Below, one piece after another: positions 15,761 to 25,932 of a stretch of 64,000 nt of DNA. The stretch comes from Thiothrix winogradskyi. GTDB lineage: Bacteria > Pseudomonadota > Gammaproteobacteria > Thiotrichales > Thiotrichaceae. The stretch's first letter is position 1, and each line of letters starts with the position of its first letter. The notes under the pieces were generated by a model, which had not been told where the DNA came from, ran no database searches, and was given only the letters and a program-made list of their open reading frames with translations. Made by a program: the position numbers and the translations under genes. The stretch lies in the NCBI RefSeq assembly GCF_021650935.1, contig NZ_CP091244.1, forward strand, positions 1,674,001 to 1,738,000, read 5' to 3'.

Positions 15761-17928
15761 GCGCTGACCTCACAACTTTGGAAAAACTGGTAATGCTCAA
15801 TCGCTTCCAAAATGCCATCAGCATAGGGGCGAGTGGCAAAAAAGATATTTACCCCTTCTTGCACCAGTTCGGACAATTCCTCATGGTGACGGTTAGCCAC
15901 CACTACTGCCAGCGTATTGCCGCGCAACATATCGGCATCTGCGCCTGAACCACCCGCCGCGAGAATGCGTTCCAGCGGAATATCACGTTGATCGGCAACC
16001 CAGCGCAATGCCAGCCCTTTGGAAGCGCGTACTGGAATAATATCCAGAAATTGCCCAAACGATTGCACGACATTGACGGCTTGCCCTTCTTGATGCAACA
16101 GGCTGTTAAGCTGCTGAAGATCGGGGGCAATTTCTGGGTTAATAAAATAGCTGATTTTGAAGCGGCTTTGATCGCGCTTGGCTTGTGGTTCCAGCCCCGG
16201 TAGCCCATCCAGCACCCGGCGGATAATGCGCGGATTCCACAAGTGATCAATATGGCGTTCCCACGCGGTATCGGGGAAGAGATTCGGCGCGTAATAAATT
16301 TCTGTGCCTAAACTGGTGATCAGCACATCCGGCAAGGGAATGCGGTGGCGTTTCATGAGCTGGATCGCCGCATCCAGCCGCCGCCCGGTGGCAATGCCAA
16401 ACAACACACAGCGGCGATTGTCTTGCAAAGCCGTGAGGAAGGGCGCGAGTGCTTCCGGCTTGCCCAACAGGTTTTGGTCGAGGTCAGAAAACAGGGCGCG
16501 GTCATGGTGCAATTGCTTGCGGCGTTTGAGGGTTACAGGAGGAGGTGTTTCGGCAGCGGCAGTTGCTTCGGTACGTGCCATCAGGGGGCGCAATTCCGCC
16601 AAGTATTTTTCCACATGCGCTTGCCAAGAATAATGGTGGCGTACACCCTGTAAACCCTGTTGCGCTAACGTTTCCCACGCTTGTTGGTCGCTGGTTAATA
16701 CTTGCAACAATTTGGCAGCCATATCGGCACGATCCAGCGGGTTAATCAGATAGCCGTTGCGGCAGTTGCCAATAATATCCGTGGGGCCGCCGTCATCGGT
16801 TGCCACAATCGGTAAACCACTGGCAGCGGCTTCGATCAGGGTTAGCCCGAACGGTTCGGTGAGCGCAGGGTTGATGAATACGCCTTTGCTGGCAGCCGCC
16901 AGCCGGTACAAATCCGGCACATCGTGGGCTTGGTGATGTTTAGGGTAGGCGACTTTGCCATACAAATCGTATTGGTCAACCGTGAGTAAAATGTCGCTGA
17001 GAACTTCCTGCGCTCCGCTGTCAAGATCGCGGATGTCATCACGATTGCCTGCCACAATTACCAGATTCGCCAATTGCTGAAGTTCGGGGGATTCGCCGTA
17101 GGCACTCACCAATTCCACAATATTCTTGCGCGGGTCAGGGCGTGACAGTGCCAGAATCATGGGTTTGTCTGGCTGCGTCAGGAAACGTGCCAGTTCAGCC
17201 TGCATCGGGCTTGCGGGTGAGTCGGTTTGCGGCGGGTAAAATTGCTGTAAGTCTGTTCCCGGCGGAATCACCCGCATGTGTTCGGGGCGGTAATGGTCAT
17301 ACAGGGCGTATTGTTCCTGTACTTCCTGTTGGGTGCTGGTGATGACCCGTTCGGCAACACCGAGGGTGGTTTCTTCGGCTTCAATGCGGCGGGTAATGTG
17401 GTAACGGGTTTCGAGGGCTTCTTTGCTGTGACCGGCGGCGAGTAACTGACGGCGTTTGCTGCGCCCCAAGGAATGCCCGGTATGCACCAGCGGAATGCCG
17501 AGTAAACTGGTAAGGCGTACCCCGACATAACCGGCATCGGCGTAATGGCTGTGGAGGATGTCGGGCAAACGCGCTTGCTGTTTAAGGTATTCCAGTGTGG
17601 AATCGGCAAAGCTGTCGAGCGAATCCCAGAGTTGTTCTTTGGGAATATAGCCCGCTTCGCCGCAGTCAATGCGCACGATTTGGACATTATCACTGAGTGT
17701 TTCGCGAGGTTGAGCATAATCGGCACTCACTGCCGGGTCATCAACGCGGCGGGTGAGCAGGTCAACCCTGCCCACCTGCGCATTCGCACCCAAAGCACGC
17801 GCCAGCTCCACCAGGTATTTGGTTTGTCCGCCGGTATCCGCATCGCGCCCTAATTCGAGGTTATGCCCGCGAATCAGACCGTGAATACTCAACAGGACAA
17901 TATACGGTTGATGGTCATCTGGGGTCAT
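15757..17928 (-). CDS. sps: Sucrose-phosphate synthase with C-terminal HAD domain
   Basis: A 723-residue two-domain enzyme. The GT4 part starts with YIVLLSIHGLIRGHNLELGRDADTGGQ, the UDP-glucose/fructose-6-phosphate synthase signature, and has the retaining-GT motif EPFGLTLIEAAASGLPIV. After residue 480 a HAD-IIB domain begins (ALFSDLDQNLLG) and ends with the AAGGSGADADML segment. That domain has SDLDQN where phosphatases have D-x-D-x-T, so its activity is uncertain. The start at 17928 follows GGGGAG; an upstream in-frame ATG would overlap kamA. It supplies sucrose, probably as osmolyte and as glucan-cycle intermediate. Confidence 0.9.
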   Translation of the reverse strand: MTPDDHQPYIVLLSIHGLIRGHNLELGRDADTGGQTKYLVELARALGANAQVGRVDLLTRRVDDPAVSADYAQPRETLSDNVQIVRIDCGEAGYIPKEQLWDSLDSFADSTLEYLKQQARLPDILHSHYADAGYVGVRLTSLLGIPLVHTGHSLGRSKRRQLLAAGHSKEALETRYHITRRIEAEETTLGVAERVITSTQQEVQEQYALYDHYRPEHMRVIPPGTDLQQFYPPQTDSPASPMQAELARFLTQPDKPMILALSRPDPRKNIVELVSAYGESPELQQLANLVIVAGNRDDIRDLDSGAQEVLSDILLTVDQYDLYGKVAYPKHHQAHDVPDLYRLAAASKGVFINPALTEPFGLTLIEAAASGLPIVATDDGGPTDIIGNCRNGYLINPLDRADMAAKLLQVLTSDQQAWETLAQQGLQGVRHHYSWQAHVEKYLAELRPLMARTEATAAAETPPPVTLKRRKQLHHDRALFSDLDQNLLGKPEALAPFLTALQDNRRCVLFGIATGRRLDAAIQLMKRHRIPLPDVLITSLGTEIYYAPNLFPDTAWERHIDHLWNPRIIRRVLDGLPGLEPQAKRDQSRFKISYFINPEIAPDLQQLNSLLHQEGQAVNVVQSFGQFLDIIPVRASKGLALRWVADQRDIPLERILAAGGSGADADMLRGNTLAVVVANRHHEELSELVQEGVNIFFATRPYADGILEAIEHYQFFQSCEVSA

Positions 17929-17932
17929 GGGT

Positions 17933-19326
17933 TCAGCACTCCCCTTCCAGCTCGGTGAGAATTTCCTGACGGTGCGCAATCATGTCGGCGTATTCTGCCT
18001 CGTAGAAAAACTGCTTTGCACCAAACGCTGGTTTAAGGTGATTCAGCCAAGTCGCCTGTTCATCGTACTTGGCAAAAAATGGCTTTTGCACCCACTGGGG
18101 ATTGCGTCCTTGAATAAACCGTAGCACGAATACTTTTTCACCGCGAATTTCCGCTACCCCTTGAATCTCGATTTTACCGGGGCTGGCACTCATGGAAGGG
18201 CCTCGCGCCGTACGCGCTAAACCAGAGACTCGTCGCATTGCGGTGCGGTAAATTTCCCATGCCTTGGCAAGCGGCACTTCAAAGTAATGCTGTGCGCCGG
18301 TATCACGTTCCACAAACATGTAGTACGGCACAATGCCCAAACGCACTTGTTCACGCCACATTTTCGCCCAAACTTCAGCATCAGCATTGATGTGATTGAG
18401 TACAGGGCCTTGGCTGCGGATGACCACGCCGGTATCCCGCAGACGGCGAATGGCTTCACGTGCGATTGGGGTATCCAGTTCACGCCAGTGGTTGTAATGC
18501 GCCATGATCGCGACATGCTTGCCCGCTTTGACCAAGGATTCCAGTAAACGCAATAAATCATCCGCATCCGGGTCGGTGACAAAACGTTGAGGCCAGAAAC
18601 TTAATGACTTGGTGCCAATGCGCACGGTTTGCACATGTGCCAGTTCCGGCTTGAGCAGGCCGCGCAAATACGGCTCAAAATTGGCAGTTTTCATCACCAT
18701 CGGGTCGCCACCCGTGAACAGAATGTCGGACACTTGGGTGTGGTGTTTGAGGTAACGCAACAGTTCATCGGATTCCTTGCTGGCAAAGCGCAAATCTTTG
18801 TCGCCCACAAATTGCGGCCAGCGGAAACAGAAAGTGCAATACGAATGGCAGACTTGCCCTTGGCTGGGGAAAAACAGCACGGTTTCGCGGTATTTATGCT
18901 GCAAGCCCTGCACACGTTCGCGATGGAAAATCGGAACATTCAGCTCCATTTGTCCGGCAGGGTGGGGGTTGAGTTTGGTGCGCACCATTTCGACTGCTTG
19001 CGCCAATTGTTCGGCGGGGGCTTGGCGTTTCATTAAATCGGCAATCAGGCTGAAATCGTCCTCTGCCAGCATTTCCCGTTGCGGGAACAGTAGGCGGAAC
19101 ATTGGATCATCGGGAATATTTCCCCAGTCGATTAGGTTTTCCAACACGTAATCATTGACGCGGAACGGTAATACATTAGCAATTACCTGCATATCGAAAC
19201 GCATGTCAGCGGGTAATGCCTGCACTTGTGGGATACGTTCTAGATGCCGAGCAGCATACACCTTGAACGGTTTTTGATGGTCAGAAGCCAATAATTGATT
19301 GGCAGTCATTTTAATAGGTTGTGTCA
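17933..19326 (-). CDS. KamA-family radical SAM protein (lysine 2,3-aminomutase-like)
   Basis: A 464-residue protein from the ATG at 19326, which has GGAGAG 6 bases upstream. The cluster motif CHSYCTFCFRW (CxxxCxxC) is followed by FTGGDPMVMK and HYNHWRELDTP as in lysine 2,3-aminomutase relatives. The family uses SAM and PLP to shift amino groups. The C-terminal part beyond residue 380 differs from classic KamA, so the substrate is open. It directly precedes sps (4 bases between stop and start), implying co-expression with sucrose synthesis; no ablB-type acetyltransferase is nearby. Confidence 0.75.
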
Positions 19327-19469
19327 TAACAACTCTCCTCTGCGTGATGCCCGTTGATGAATGGGCACTTGAAAGCAAACAGATACAGGTTGTGAGCCAG
19401 TATCCGGCGAAAGACACGCACTTATGAGGGAGTAAGCTCAGTGCGTGCCGAAGGAACGGGGGTAGGATA

Positions 19470-19494
19470 TTAATGCACGAAAAGAGTGCATTAA
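19470..19494. promoter_or_regulatory. 25-bp perfect palindrome, NtrC-like spacing
   Basis: The arms TTAATGCAC and GTGCATTAA flank a 7-base spacer. The core TGCAC-N7-GTGCA has the half-sites and spacing of NtrC boxes, but the inner bases of the better sites at ntrB and glnN are not kept. It lies between the symporter stop and the kamA start. No T run follows on either strand and no sigma-54 promoter was found nearby, so it may equally be a hairpin at the transcript end or another operator. Confidence 0.35.
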
Positions 19495-19548
19495 TTGATA
19501 GTGATTGATGTTACCACATTGAATGGTGTTATGCAGGGTGTAAATTAT

Positions 19549-20901
19549 TCAATTCTTGCGGGCGTGTGTGTTTGCTACCATTTCCGCCAACTCGCGTTCC
19601 ACTGCTTCGTCCAGCACAATGTCACCCTTGGTAACGCCCGCCATTGGGTCGTTGTAAACGCTGGTGTCTAACTTGCCTTCGCTTTTCGCCACAATCACCG
19701 ATACGGCTGCGTCACCGGACACATTCACAGCGGTGCGAATCATATCCAGCAAGCGATCAACGCCCAGAATCAAGCCGATACCTTCCACCGGCAAGCCGAC
19801 TTGCACAAACACCATTGACAGCATAATCAGCCCCACACCCGGCACACCGGCAGTGCCAATCGAAGCCAATACCGCCATGGCAATCACCAACATGTAATCG
19901 CTGGTGCTCAGGTCAACACCGTAGACATGCGCAATAAACACGGTTGCCACGCCTTGCATTATCGCCGTGCCATCCATATTGATGGTTGCGCCAAACGGCA
20001 CGGTGAACGAAGCAACAGAGTTGTTGACTCCCAAGCGTTCGGTGACAGTACGCAAGGTGACAGGAATGGTGGCGTTGGAACTGGCAGTGCTAAAAGCGAA
20101 GACCTGCACATTGCGCATCTTGCTGATAAAGCGCAGCGGGCTAAGTCCCGTGAGTACTTTCAACAGCAGCATCATCGTGCCGAACAGGTGGAACATCAGT
20201 GCGGCGACCAACACCAGCACATAACCAATAAGGACGCTGAGTAATTCAAAACCCAGTTCCGCCATTGCTTTGGCAATCAGTGCGAACACGGCGTAGGGGG
20301 CGGCTGCCATCACAATGCTGACCATTTTCATCATGACTTCGTTGGCGAGTTCCGCGCCTTCAATCAGTGGTTTGGCTTTTTTGCCGACCATCAGAATGCT
20401 GATCCCGGCGAGAATCGCGAAGAAAATCACCTGCAACATTTCGCCATTCGCCATTGCATTAATCGGGTTGGTGGGGACGATATTGGTGAATACGTCCAGC
20501 AGCGGCGGAGCATCTTTGCCGGTGAAAGCAGCATCCGTACTGGCTTGCATCCCTTGCCCGATGCCTGCGGTCAGCGCGAAAATAACGGCAGTGGCGACGG
20601 CTATCGCGGTGGTGAATAAATACAAACCGAAGGATTTCGCCCCGACGCGCCCCAAGGTGCTGAGGTTGCCAATGCCGCAAACGCCGCAAATCAGCGAGAA
20701 CAATACCAGCGGTACAACCAGCATTTTCAGCGCATTGATGAACAAGGTGCCGACGGCTTTGAATAAACCATTGACGATGTATTCATTCACAAAACTGCCA
20801 GCGGCATTTAACCCGCTGACATTGAGGAGTAAGCCGACGGCAATGCCAAGTAACATGGCAATGACGACTTGGGCGGTGAGTGATGGTTTGGTTTTGGGCA
20901 T
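19549..20901 (-). CDS. Dicarboxylate/amino-acid:cation symporter (DAACS)
   Basis: A 450-residue membrane protein with the DAACS hallmarks: the serine-rich re-entrant loop STASSNATIPVT, the NMDGTAIMQGVATVFIAH segment of the substrate and Na+ site, and TAGVPGVGLIML. It imports glutamate, aspartate or C4-dicarboxylates driven by Na+ or H+. It stands alone, with a 222-bp gap to kamA and 100 bp to the antiporter operon. Substrate and coupling ion cannot be told apart here. Confidence 0.88.
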   Translation of the reverse strand: MPKTKPSLTAQVVIAMLLGIAVGLLLNVSGLNAAGSFVNEYIVNGLFKAVGTLFINALKMLVVPLVLFSLICGVCGIGNLSTLGRVGAKSFGLYLFTTAIAVATAVIFALTAGIGQGMQASTDAAFTGKDAPPLLDVFTNIVPTNPINAMANGEMLQVIFFAILAGISILMVGKKAKPLIEGAELANEVMMKMVSIVMAAAPYAVFALIAKAMAELGFELLSVLIGYVLVLVAALMFHLFGTMMLLLKVLTGLSPLRFISKMRNVQVFAFSTASSNATIPVTLRTVTERLGVNNSVASFTVPFGATINMDGTAIMQGVATVFIAHVYGVDLSTSDYMLVIAMAVLASIGTAGVPGVGLIMLSMVFVQVGLPVEGIGLILGVDRLLDMIRTAVNVSGDAAVSVIVAKSEGKLDTSVYNDPMAGVTKGDIVLDEAVERELAEMVANTHARKN

Positions 20902-21001
20902 TCGTGCATCCTCGCTGATGGTGTAGAGTCTTGGAGGTTAGCACATAGTGGTATTTCGATTTATCCGTAATGTTTCCGGCAAGGTTGGAAATGCTACCTA
21001 G

Positions 21002-22705
21002 CTACACGTAATACAACACCAGCGAAGCCACCAACATCACCGCTACCCACAACACCATCGCGCCACTTGGCCATGTCCGTGCCAAAATTCCCTGTGGCCC
21101 GTGATGGCGGTGCAAACGCTGGATGAATCCCGTCACCCCGCCCCGTACCTGCATTTCCAGCCGGTCAAACACCTTGCCGGTTTTGACGCTGAATTCATCG
21201 CCCACCACTTTGGAAAAACGGCGGTAGAACCAGTCAAAATCCAGGCTAATGGTCAAAGTACGCTTCATCATCGGTAGCAACACAAAGAACGCAAACCCGG
21301 CAAACAACAGCAACTGGAATTGCGTTACCAGATGGTCAACGGTATACGGCTGATAATCTACCGCATAGGGCAGAATGCTATACAACGCTTGCGGATACAC
21401 CCCAATTGCAATGCACAGGAACGAAAACAACCACATTGCCCAACGCATATTCGCTGCCGGATCAGGTGGGCGCATTCCCGAATCTTTCTGGAAAAACACA
21501 AACCAAGGGAATTTGATCCCCGCGTGCAGGAATACCCCCGCTGATGCCGCCAGCAACATAAACCACACGAACACCAGCCCCTCGTAAGCGGCTGCTGAGG
21601 TTTCCAGCGATTTGGTTACAAACCCGGAAGTAAATGGGAACGCCGAAATCGCCAATGCGCCAACAATGCCATTGATCGCCGTCACCGGCATACTCTGGAA
21701 CAAGCCGCCCAACTCAGTACACTTGCGCTTGCTGGTCATGAGCAACACACTGCCAGCCGACATGAGCAGCAACGCTTTGTAAATAATGTGGGCGAAAGCG
21801 TGTGCCGCCGCGCCATTCAACGCCATTTCCGAGCCAATCCCAATGGCTGTCACCATGAAACCGACCTGATTGACAATGCTATACGCCAAAATGCGGCGCA
21901 TATCGTTTTCCAAGAGTGCGTAAATAATCCCGTAGAACACCATGTACAACCCGATGTAAATCAGGATTTCGGTACCGGCGAAGCCCACCAGCAGCACGAA
22001 TACTGCCGTTTTGGTGGTAAATGCCGACAGGAATACCATGCCGCTGGGGCTGGCTTCCGGGTAAGCATCCGCAATCCACGCCGACAACGGCGGCGCACCG
22101 GCATTCACCAAAAAACCTGCCAAAATCAGCCAAGTGGCGACGCTATCCGCCTGCATCGCGGTAAATGCGGTCGAACCGGTTTCAAACACATACGCCACAA
22201 TCCCGCTCATTAGCACCACGCCGCCCAACAGATGCACCAGCAAGTAACGGATACTTGCCTTATACGCCTTGGGATTAGCTGCCGTGTTTGCCCACAGCAC
22301 CATCGTGGAACCCAGTGCCATCATTTCCCAGAAAATGAACAGCGTGATTAAATCGCCCGCAAACGTCACCCCAATTGCCGAACCAGCATATGCAAACGCC
22401 GCACTCAATTCGGTCAAGGTAGCCGTTTTCAGCGCGTACAAACCACCCGCAAACGCCATAATCGAAAATATCGTGGCAAACAGTCTGCCCTCGGCGGTCG
22501 AATTCACCGGCTGCAAGCTGTAATCCAGAAACGCAATCTGCACGTGATTGCCATCAGGAATCAGCCACACCAACGCCAGCGTCAGCAAGGGCAGGGTCAG
22601 CACCAAGGCAGCGCGTAACTTGCCTTCCACCAAGGGCAGCAAAAACGCGCCAATGATTAACACCAGCCCCGGTGGTAACAGAATTGAGCCAAGCATTTCA
22701 GTCAT
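21002..22705 (-). CDS. MrpD-like proton-antiporter subunit 3, long form
   Basis: A 567-residue member of the NuoL/M/N and MrpA/D family, last in the operon. The antiporter core includes FIFWEMMALGSTMVLW (conserved Glu) and the TM7-TM8 Lys/His region (AHAFAHIIYKALLLM). The C-terminus extends beyond a normal MrpD, with extra helices and a soluble stretch ending in a last helix (MVLWVAVMLVASLVLYYV). It may take the place of the missing MrpA N-terminal half. Its start overlaps the 88-residue gene by 8 bases. Confidence 0.8.
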   Translation of the reverse strand: MTEMLGSILLPPGLVLIIGAFLLPLVEGKLRAALVLTLPLLTLALVWLIPDGNHVQIAFLDYSLQPVNSTAEGRLFATIFSIMAFAGGLYALKTATLTELSAAFAYAGSAIGVTFAGDLITLFIFWEMMALGSTMVLWANTAANPKAYKASIRYLLVHLLGGVVLMSGIVAYVFETGSTAFTAMQADSVATWLILAGFLVNAGAPPLSAWIADAYPEASPSGMVFLSAFTTKTAVFVLLVGFAGTEILIYIGLYMVFYGIIYALLENDMRRILAYSIVNQVGFMVTAIGIGSEMALNGAAAHAFAHIIYKALLLMSAGSVLLMTSKRKCTELGGLFQSMPVTAINGIVGALAISAFPFTSGFVTKSLETSAAAYEGLVFVWFMLLAASAGVFLHAGIKFPWFVFFQKDSGMRPPDPAANMRWAMWLFSFLCIAIGVYPQALYSILPYAVDYQPYTVDHLVTQFQLLLFAGFAFFVLLPMMKRTLTISLDFDWFYRRFSKVVGDEFSVKTGKVFDRLEMQVRGGVTGFIQRLHRHHGPQGILARTWPSGAMVLWVAVMLVASLVLYYV

Positions 22706-22964
22706 CGTAATAGGTATCCTTGCGCTTGAGGAAAATGCCCAGCAATTTCGCCCCGACTACCATTGCGGTACAAGTCAAAAAGCCATACCACGCGAAAAAG
22801 CCCCAAGTGGCATCAATGCCAATGCCTTGCTGCTCGAAGTGGGGGTGATGATGCACAAAAAATTCCGGCAATACCGCCAGCACCAGAATCGCTATCTGGA
22901 TTCCCCATAAGGTTGGCAGGTTTTTCTTGCGATACAGCCAATGTTTATTGGATTCGTTATCCAT
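22698..22964 (-). CDS. Small two-helix membrane protein of the antiporter operon
   Basis: 88 residues, two predicted membrane helices (LWGIQIAILVLAVLPEFFV and WYGFLTCTAMVVGAKLLGIFL), with a His-rich loop HHHPHFEQQG between them and a charged tail. It is coupled on both sides: its start shares a base with the stop of the preceding MrpD gene, and its end overlaps the next gene. It belongs to no classical Mrp subunit family and is probably a structural partner of the third antiporter subunit. Confidence 0.65.
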   Translation of the reverse strand: MDNESNKHWLYRKKNLPTLWGIQIAILVLAVLPEFFVHHHPHFEQQGIGIDATWGFFAWYGFLTCTAMVVGAKLLGIFLKRKDTYYDD

Positions 22965-24439
22965 TAACGCACCTCCACGCCAATCTGTTGCGCCAGAGCC
23001 AGCGGTATATCAGGGAACAAAAACAGCAAAAAGGTCAACGCAGCAGTAATGCACAGTGCCAGCACTGCCGGGAACGGGGCTTCGCCATGATCCTTACCAC
23101 CCGGTTGTTCCTCTTTGAAAAATGCCGCAAAAATAATGGGCAGAAAATACGCCGCATTCAGCAAGGTCGACACCACAATTGCGCCCAATGCCAGCCATTG
23201 TTCGGTCTGGAACGCGCCCATTACGATATACCACTTGGAAATAAAGCCCACCGCAGGCGGCACACCAATCATCGACAATGCGCCGAGGGTAAACGCTGCC
23301 ATTGTCCAGGGCATTCGTTTGCCGATGCCGTCGAGTTGTCCAACTTCGGTTTTTTTGCTGGCGGTATAAATGGCACCCGCCGCAAAGAACAAGGTAATTT
23401 TGCCGACCGCGTGCGCCACAATGTGCAACGCCGCCCCGACGATGGAAATAGGGGCAAGGATAGCCGTTGCCAATACCACGTAACCGAGTTGCCCGATGGT
23501 GGAATATGCCAGCCGCCGCTTGAGATTATCCTGACGCAAGGCAATTAATGAGGCGAGCACCACGGTAAATGCTGCGACGTACAGCAACCATTCCACATTC
23601 GGCAAGGTTTGCAGCGTATCCAGCCCGAATATGTACATGACGATTTTCACCACGCTGAATACCCCGGCTTTCACCACTGCTACCGCGTGCAGCAAGGCAC
23701 TGACTGGCGTGGGTGCTACCATCGCCGCAGGCAACCAACGGTGAATCGGCATGAGTGCTGCCTTACCAATCCCGAACATAAACAGGAACAGCAACACCAG
23801 CAGCAAGCCGCCTTCCAGCTTACCGGACAGGATGCCGCCGGGGACAAAATCCAATGTGCCGCTGACTTGCCATGTCCAAATAATCGCAGGCAATAGCAAG
23901 CCTATCGAGGTGGTAATCAAAATGCCCAGATACACCCGCCCGGCTTGCATGGCTTTTTCCGTGCCTTTATGTGCTACCAGCGGGAAGGTCGAAAGCGTCA
24001 ATACTTCGTAGAAAATGAACAGCGTCAGCAAGTTACCCGCAAACGCAATCCCCAACGCGGCGGTAATTGCCACTGCAAAGAAGAAGTAAAAGCGTGTCTG
24101 GTGTTTTTCCTGGTTGCCACGCATATAGCCGATGGAATACAGCGAGTTGATCGGCCACAAAAACGCTGCCACCGCCGCAAATAACATTCCTAAGGGTTCG
24201 AGTTTGAACGCAAGGCTCAAGCCCGGCAACACTTCCAGCAAGGTCACGCTAGGGCGTTGCCCCGCTAACACTGCCGGAATCAAACTGAATACCACCAGCA
24301 ATACCGCGATGGCGGTGGTCAAGGTCACGCCTTCGCGCACATTCGGGAAACGCCCGCTTAACAGAATCCCCACCCCACCCAACAGGGGCAGGATGAGAGC
24401 CAACAGCATGAGTTGTTCGGATGACAGCCCCAACATCAT
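22964..24439 (-). CDS. MrpD-like proton-antiporter subunit 2
   Basis: A 491-residue polytopic protein of the proton-antiporter family. The core shows LTLFIFYEVLTLSTFPLVAH (conserved Glu), HRWLPAAMVAPTPVSALLHAVAVVKAG (the broken TM7 with Lys) and LHIVAHAVGKITLFFAAG (His/Lys of TM8). It overlaps the preceding MrpD gene by 4 bases. Length and motifs suit MrpD/NuoN. It probably forms one proton or Na+ channel unit of the complex. Confidence 0.82.
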   Translation of the reverse strand: MMLGLSSEQLMLLALILPLLGGVGILLSGRFPNVREGVTLTTAIAVLLVVFSLIPAVLAGQRPSVTLLEVLPGLSLAFKLEPLGMLFAAVAAFLWPINSLYSIGYMRGNQEKHQTRFYFFFAVAITAALGIAFAGNLLTLFIFYEVLTLSTFPLVAHKGTEKAMQAGRVYLGILITTSIGLLLPAIIWTWQVSGTLDFVPGGILSGKLEGGLLLVLLFLFMFGIGKAALMPIHRWLPAAMVAPTPVSALLHAVAVVKAGVFSVVKIVMYIFGLDTLQTLPNVEWLLYVAAFTVVLASLIALRQDNLKRRLAYSTIGQLGYVVLATAILAPISIVGAALHIVAHAVGKITLFFAAGAIYTASKKTEVGQLDGIGKRMPWTMAAFTLGALSMIGVPPAVGFISKWYIVMGAFQTEQWLALGAIVVSTLLNAAYFLPIIFAAFFKEEQPGGKDHGEAPFPAVLALCITAALTFLLFLFPDIPLALAQQIGVEVR

Positions 24440-25932
24440 GGCGCACCTCCCAACAAGCTAGTGGCAGCGGCTTGGGCAATGCCAACCGTCAAATCGGTTT
24501 GCACCCCGAAATACACATTGGCAAGCACCAGCAACCACGTCGGAATCAGCATCCCCAACGGGGCTTCTTTGACCGGCTTGGCATCAGCGGGGCGTTCCTT
24601 GAAATATGCTGCTTCCACCACGCGCCAGATGTAAATCACTGCCAATAGCGAAGCCACCAGAATCGCCACGGTCAACGGCCACCAGCCGCGTTCCAGCGTC
24701 GCCAGAATCAAATACCATTTGGAAATGAAACCCACCGTCAGTGGCACGCCAATCAGGCTCAAACCACCTGCCACAAATGCCGCCATTGTCCACGGCATTT
24801 GCTTACCCAACCCTGCCATGCTGTCAACGGTGGCAACCCCGACCCGCAGGCAGATTGCCCCCAACGCCATGAACAACGCGCCTTTCATCAGGGCGTGATT
24901 AAACAAATGCAGCAAGGTCGCGGTCAAGCCGGTGACATTTACCAGCGCAATCCCCAACAGGATATACCCCAGTTGCGCTACCGACGAATACGCCAACATG
25001 CGTTTCACATCTTGCTGGAAAATTGCCACGACCGAGGCAAACACCATCGCCGTGACTGCCAGCGGCAGGAACAGGTATTGCACCTGCATCGCCTCAAACA
25101 CAAACGCTACGCCGAAAATCGTCAGCAGGAAACGCAGCAGTACATACACCGCGACCTTGGTAGCCGTTGCCGCGAGGAATGCCGAAGCCACTGACGGCGC
25201 ATACGCATACGCATTCGGCAACCACAAATGCAGCGGGAACATTGCCATTTTCAAACCTATCCCCACCACGATGAACGCCAATGCCGCTTGCATGGTGCGC
25301 GACGATTGTACGTCCACTAAACGTGCTGCCAAATCCGCCATATTCAGCGTGCCGGTCAGCATGTACAGCAAGCCAATGCCAATGAGGATAAAGGTTGCGC
25401 CGATTGTCCCCATAATCAGGTATTGGAATGCTGCTGTCAGTGCCCGCCGGTCTTTCCCCAAACTAATCAGGGTGTAACTGGATAGGGATGAAATTTCCAG
25501 CAAGACAAACACATTAAAGGCATCGCCGGTAATGGTCATGCCCAGCAAGCCCGCCAAACACAATAGCATTGCGGTGAAAAACAGCGTCTGTTGTTTGGCT
25601 GGAATTTCTTTTTGCACACTGTGCCAAGCATACGGAAACACCACAGCGGCAATCCCGCTGACAATCAGCAGCACAAAGGCATTAAGGCGATCCACGTTAT
25701 AGGCAATGCCCCACGGCGGTTCCCAGTTACCGATATTGTATTGCAACAGCGTACCGTCACTGACTTGCAGCAACAGCAATACCGCCATTGCAAAGGTCAG
25801 CCAACTGACCAAGGTGGCAAACAGCCAAGCCAGCCGAGGTTTTATCAAGAGATAACAGAGGGGGGCTGCCAGCATCGGCACGACCACTTGTAACACCGGC
25901 AGATGCGGGTAAAACGCGAAGGTTTCCATCAT
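24436..25932 (-). CDS. mrpD: MrpD-like proton-antiporter subunit 1
   Basis: A 498-residue membrane protein closest in context to canonical MrpD, since it follows mrpC directly with a 4-base overlap. Motifs: FVLLEISSLSSYTLISLG (Glu in the TM5 region), LHLWLPNAYAYAPSVASAFLAATATKVAVYVL (TM7) and LFNHALMKGALFMALG (TM8). It is the first of three related antiporter subunits in this operon, which probably arose by duplication. Confidence 0.85.
   Translation of the reverse strand: MMETFAFYPHLPVLQVVVPMLAAPLCYLLIKPRLAWLFATLVSWLTFAMAVLLLLQVSDGTLLQYNIGNWEPPWGIAYNVDRLNAFVLLIVSGIAAVVFPYAWHSVQKEIPAKQQTLFFTAMLLCLAGLLGMTITGDAFNVFVLLEISSLSSYTLISLGKDRRALTAAFQYLIMGTIGATFILIGIGLLYMLTGTLNMADLAARLVDVQSSRTMQAALAFIVVGIGLKMAMFPLHLWLPNAYAYAPSVASAFLAATATKVAVYVLLRFLLTIFGVAFVFEAMQVQYLFLPLAVTAMVFASVVAIFQQDVKRMLAYSSVAQLGYILLGIALVNVTGLTATLLHLFNHALMKGALFMALGAICLRVGVATVDSMAGLGKQMPWTMAAFVAGGLSLIGVPLTVGFISKWYLILATLERGWWPLTVAILVASLLAVIYIWRVVEAAYFKERPADAKPVKEAPLGMLIPTWLLVLANVYFGVQTDLTVGIAQAAATSLLGGAP

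Noticed and set aside
15757..16500. SPS C-terminal HAD domain as an active sucrose phosphatase
   Set aside because: Motif I reads SDLDQN without the usual Thr/Val pattern, and a separate intact SPP gene is adjacent, so activity is doubtful.
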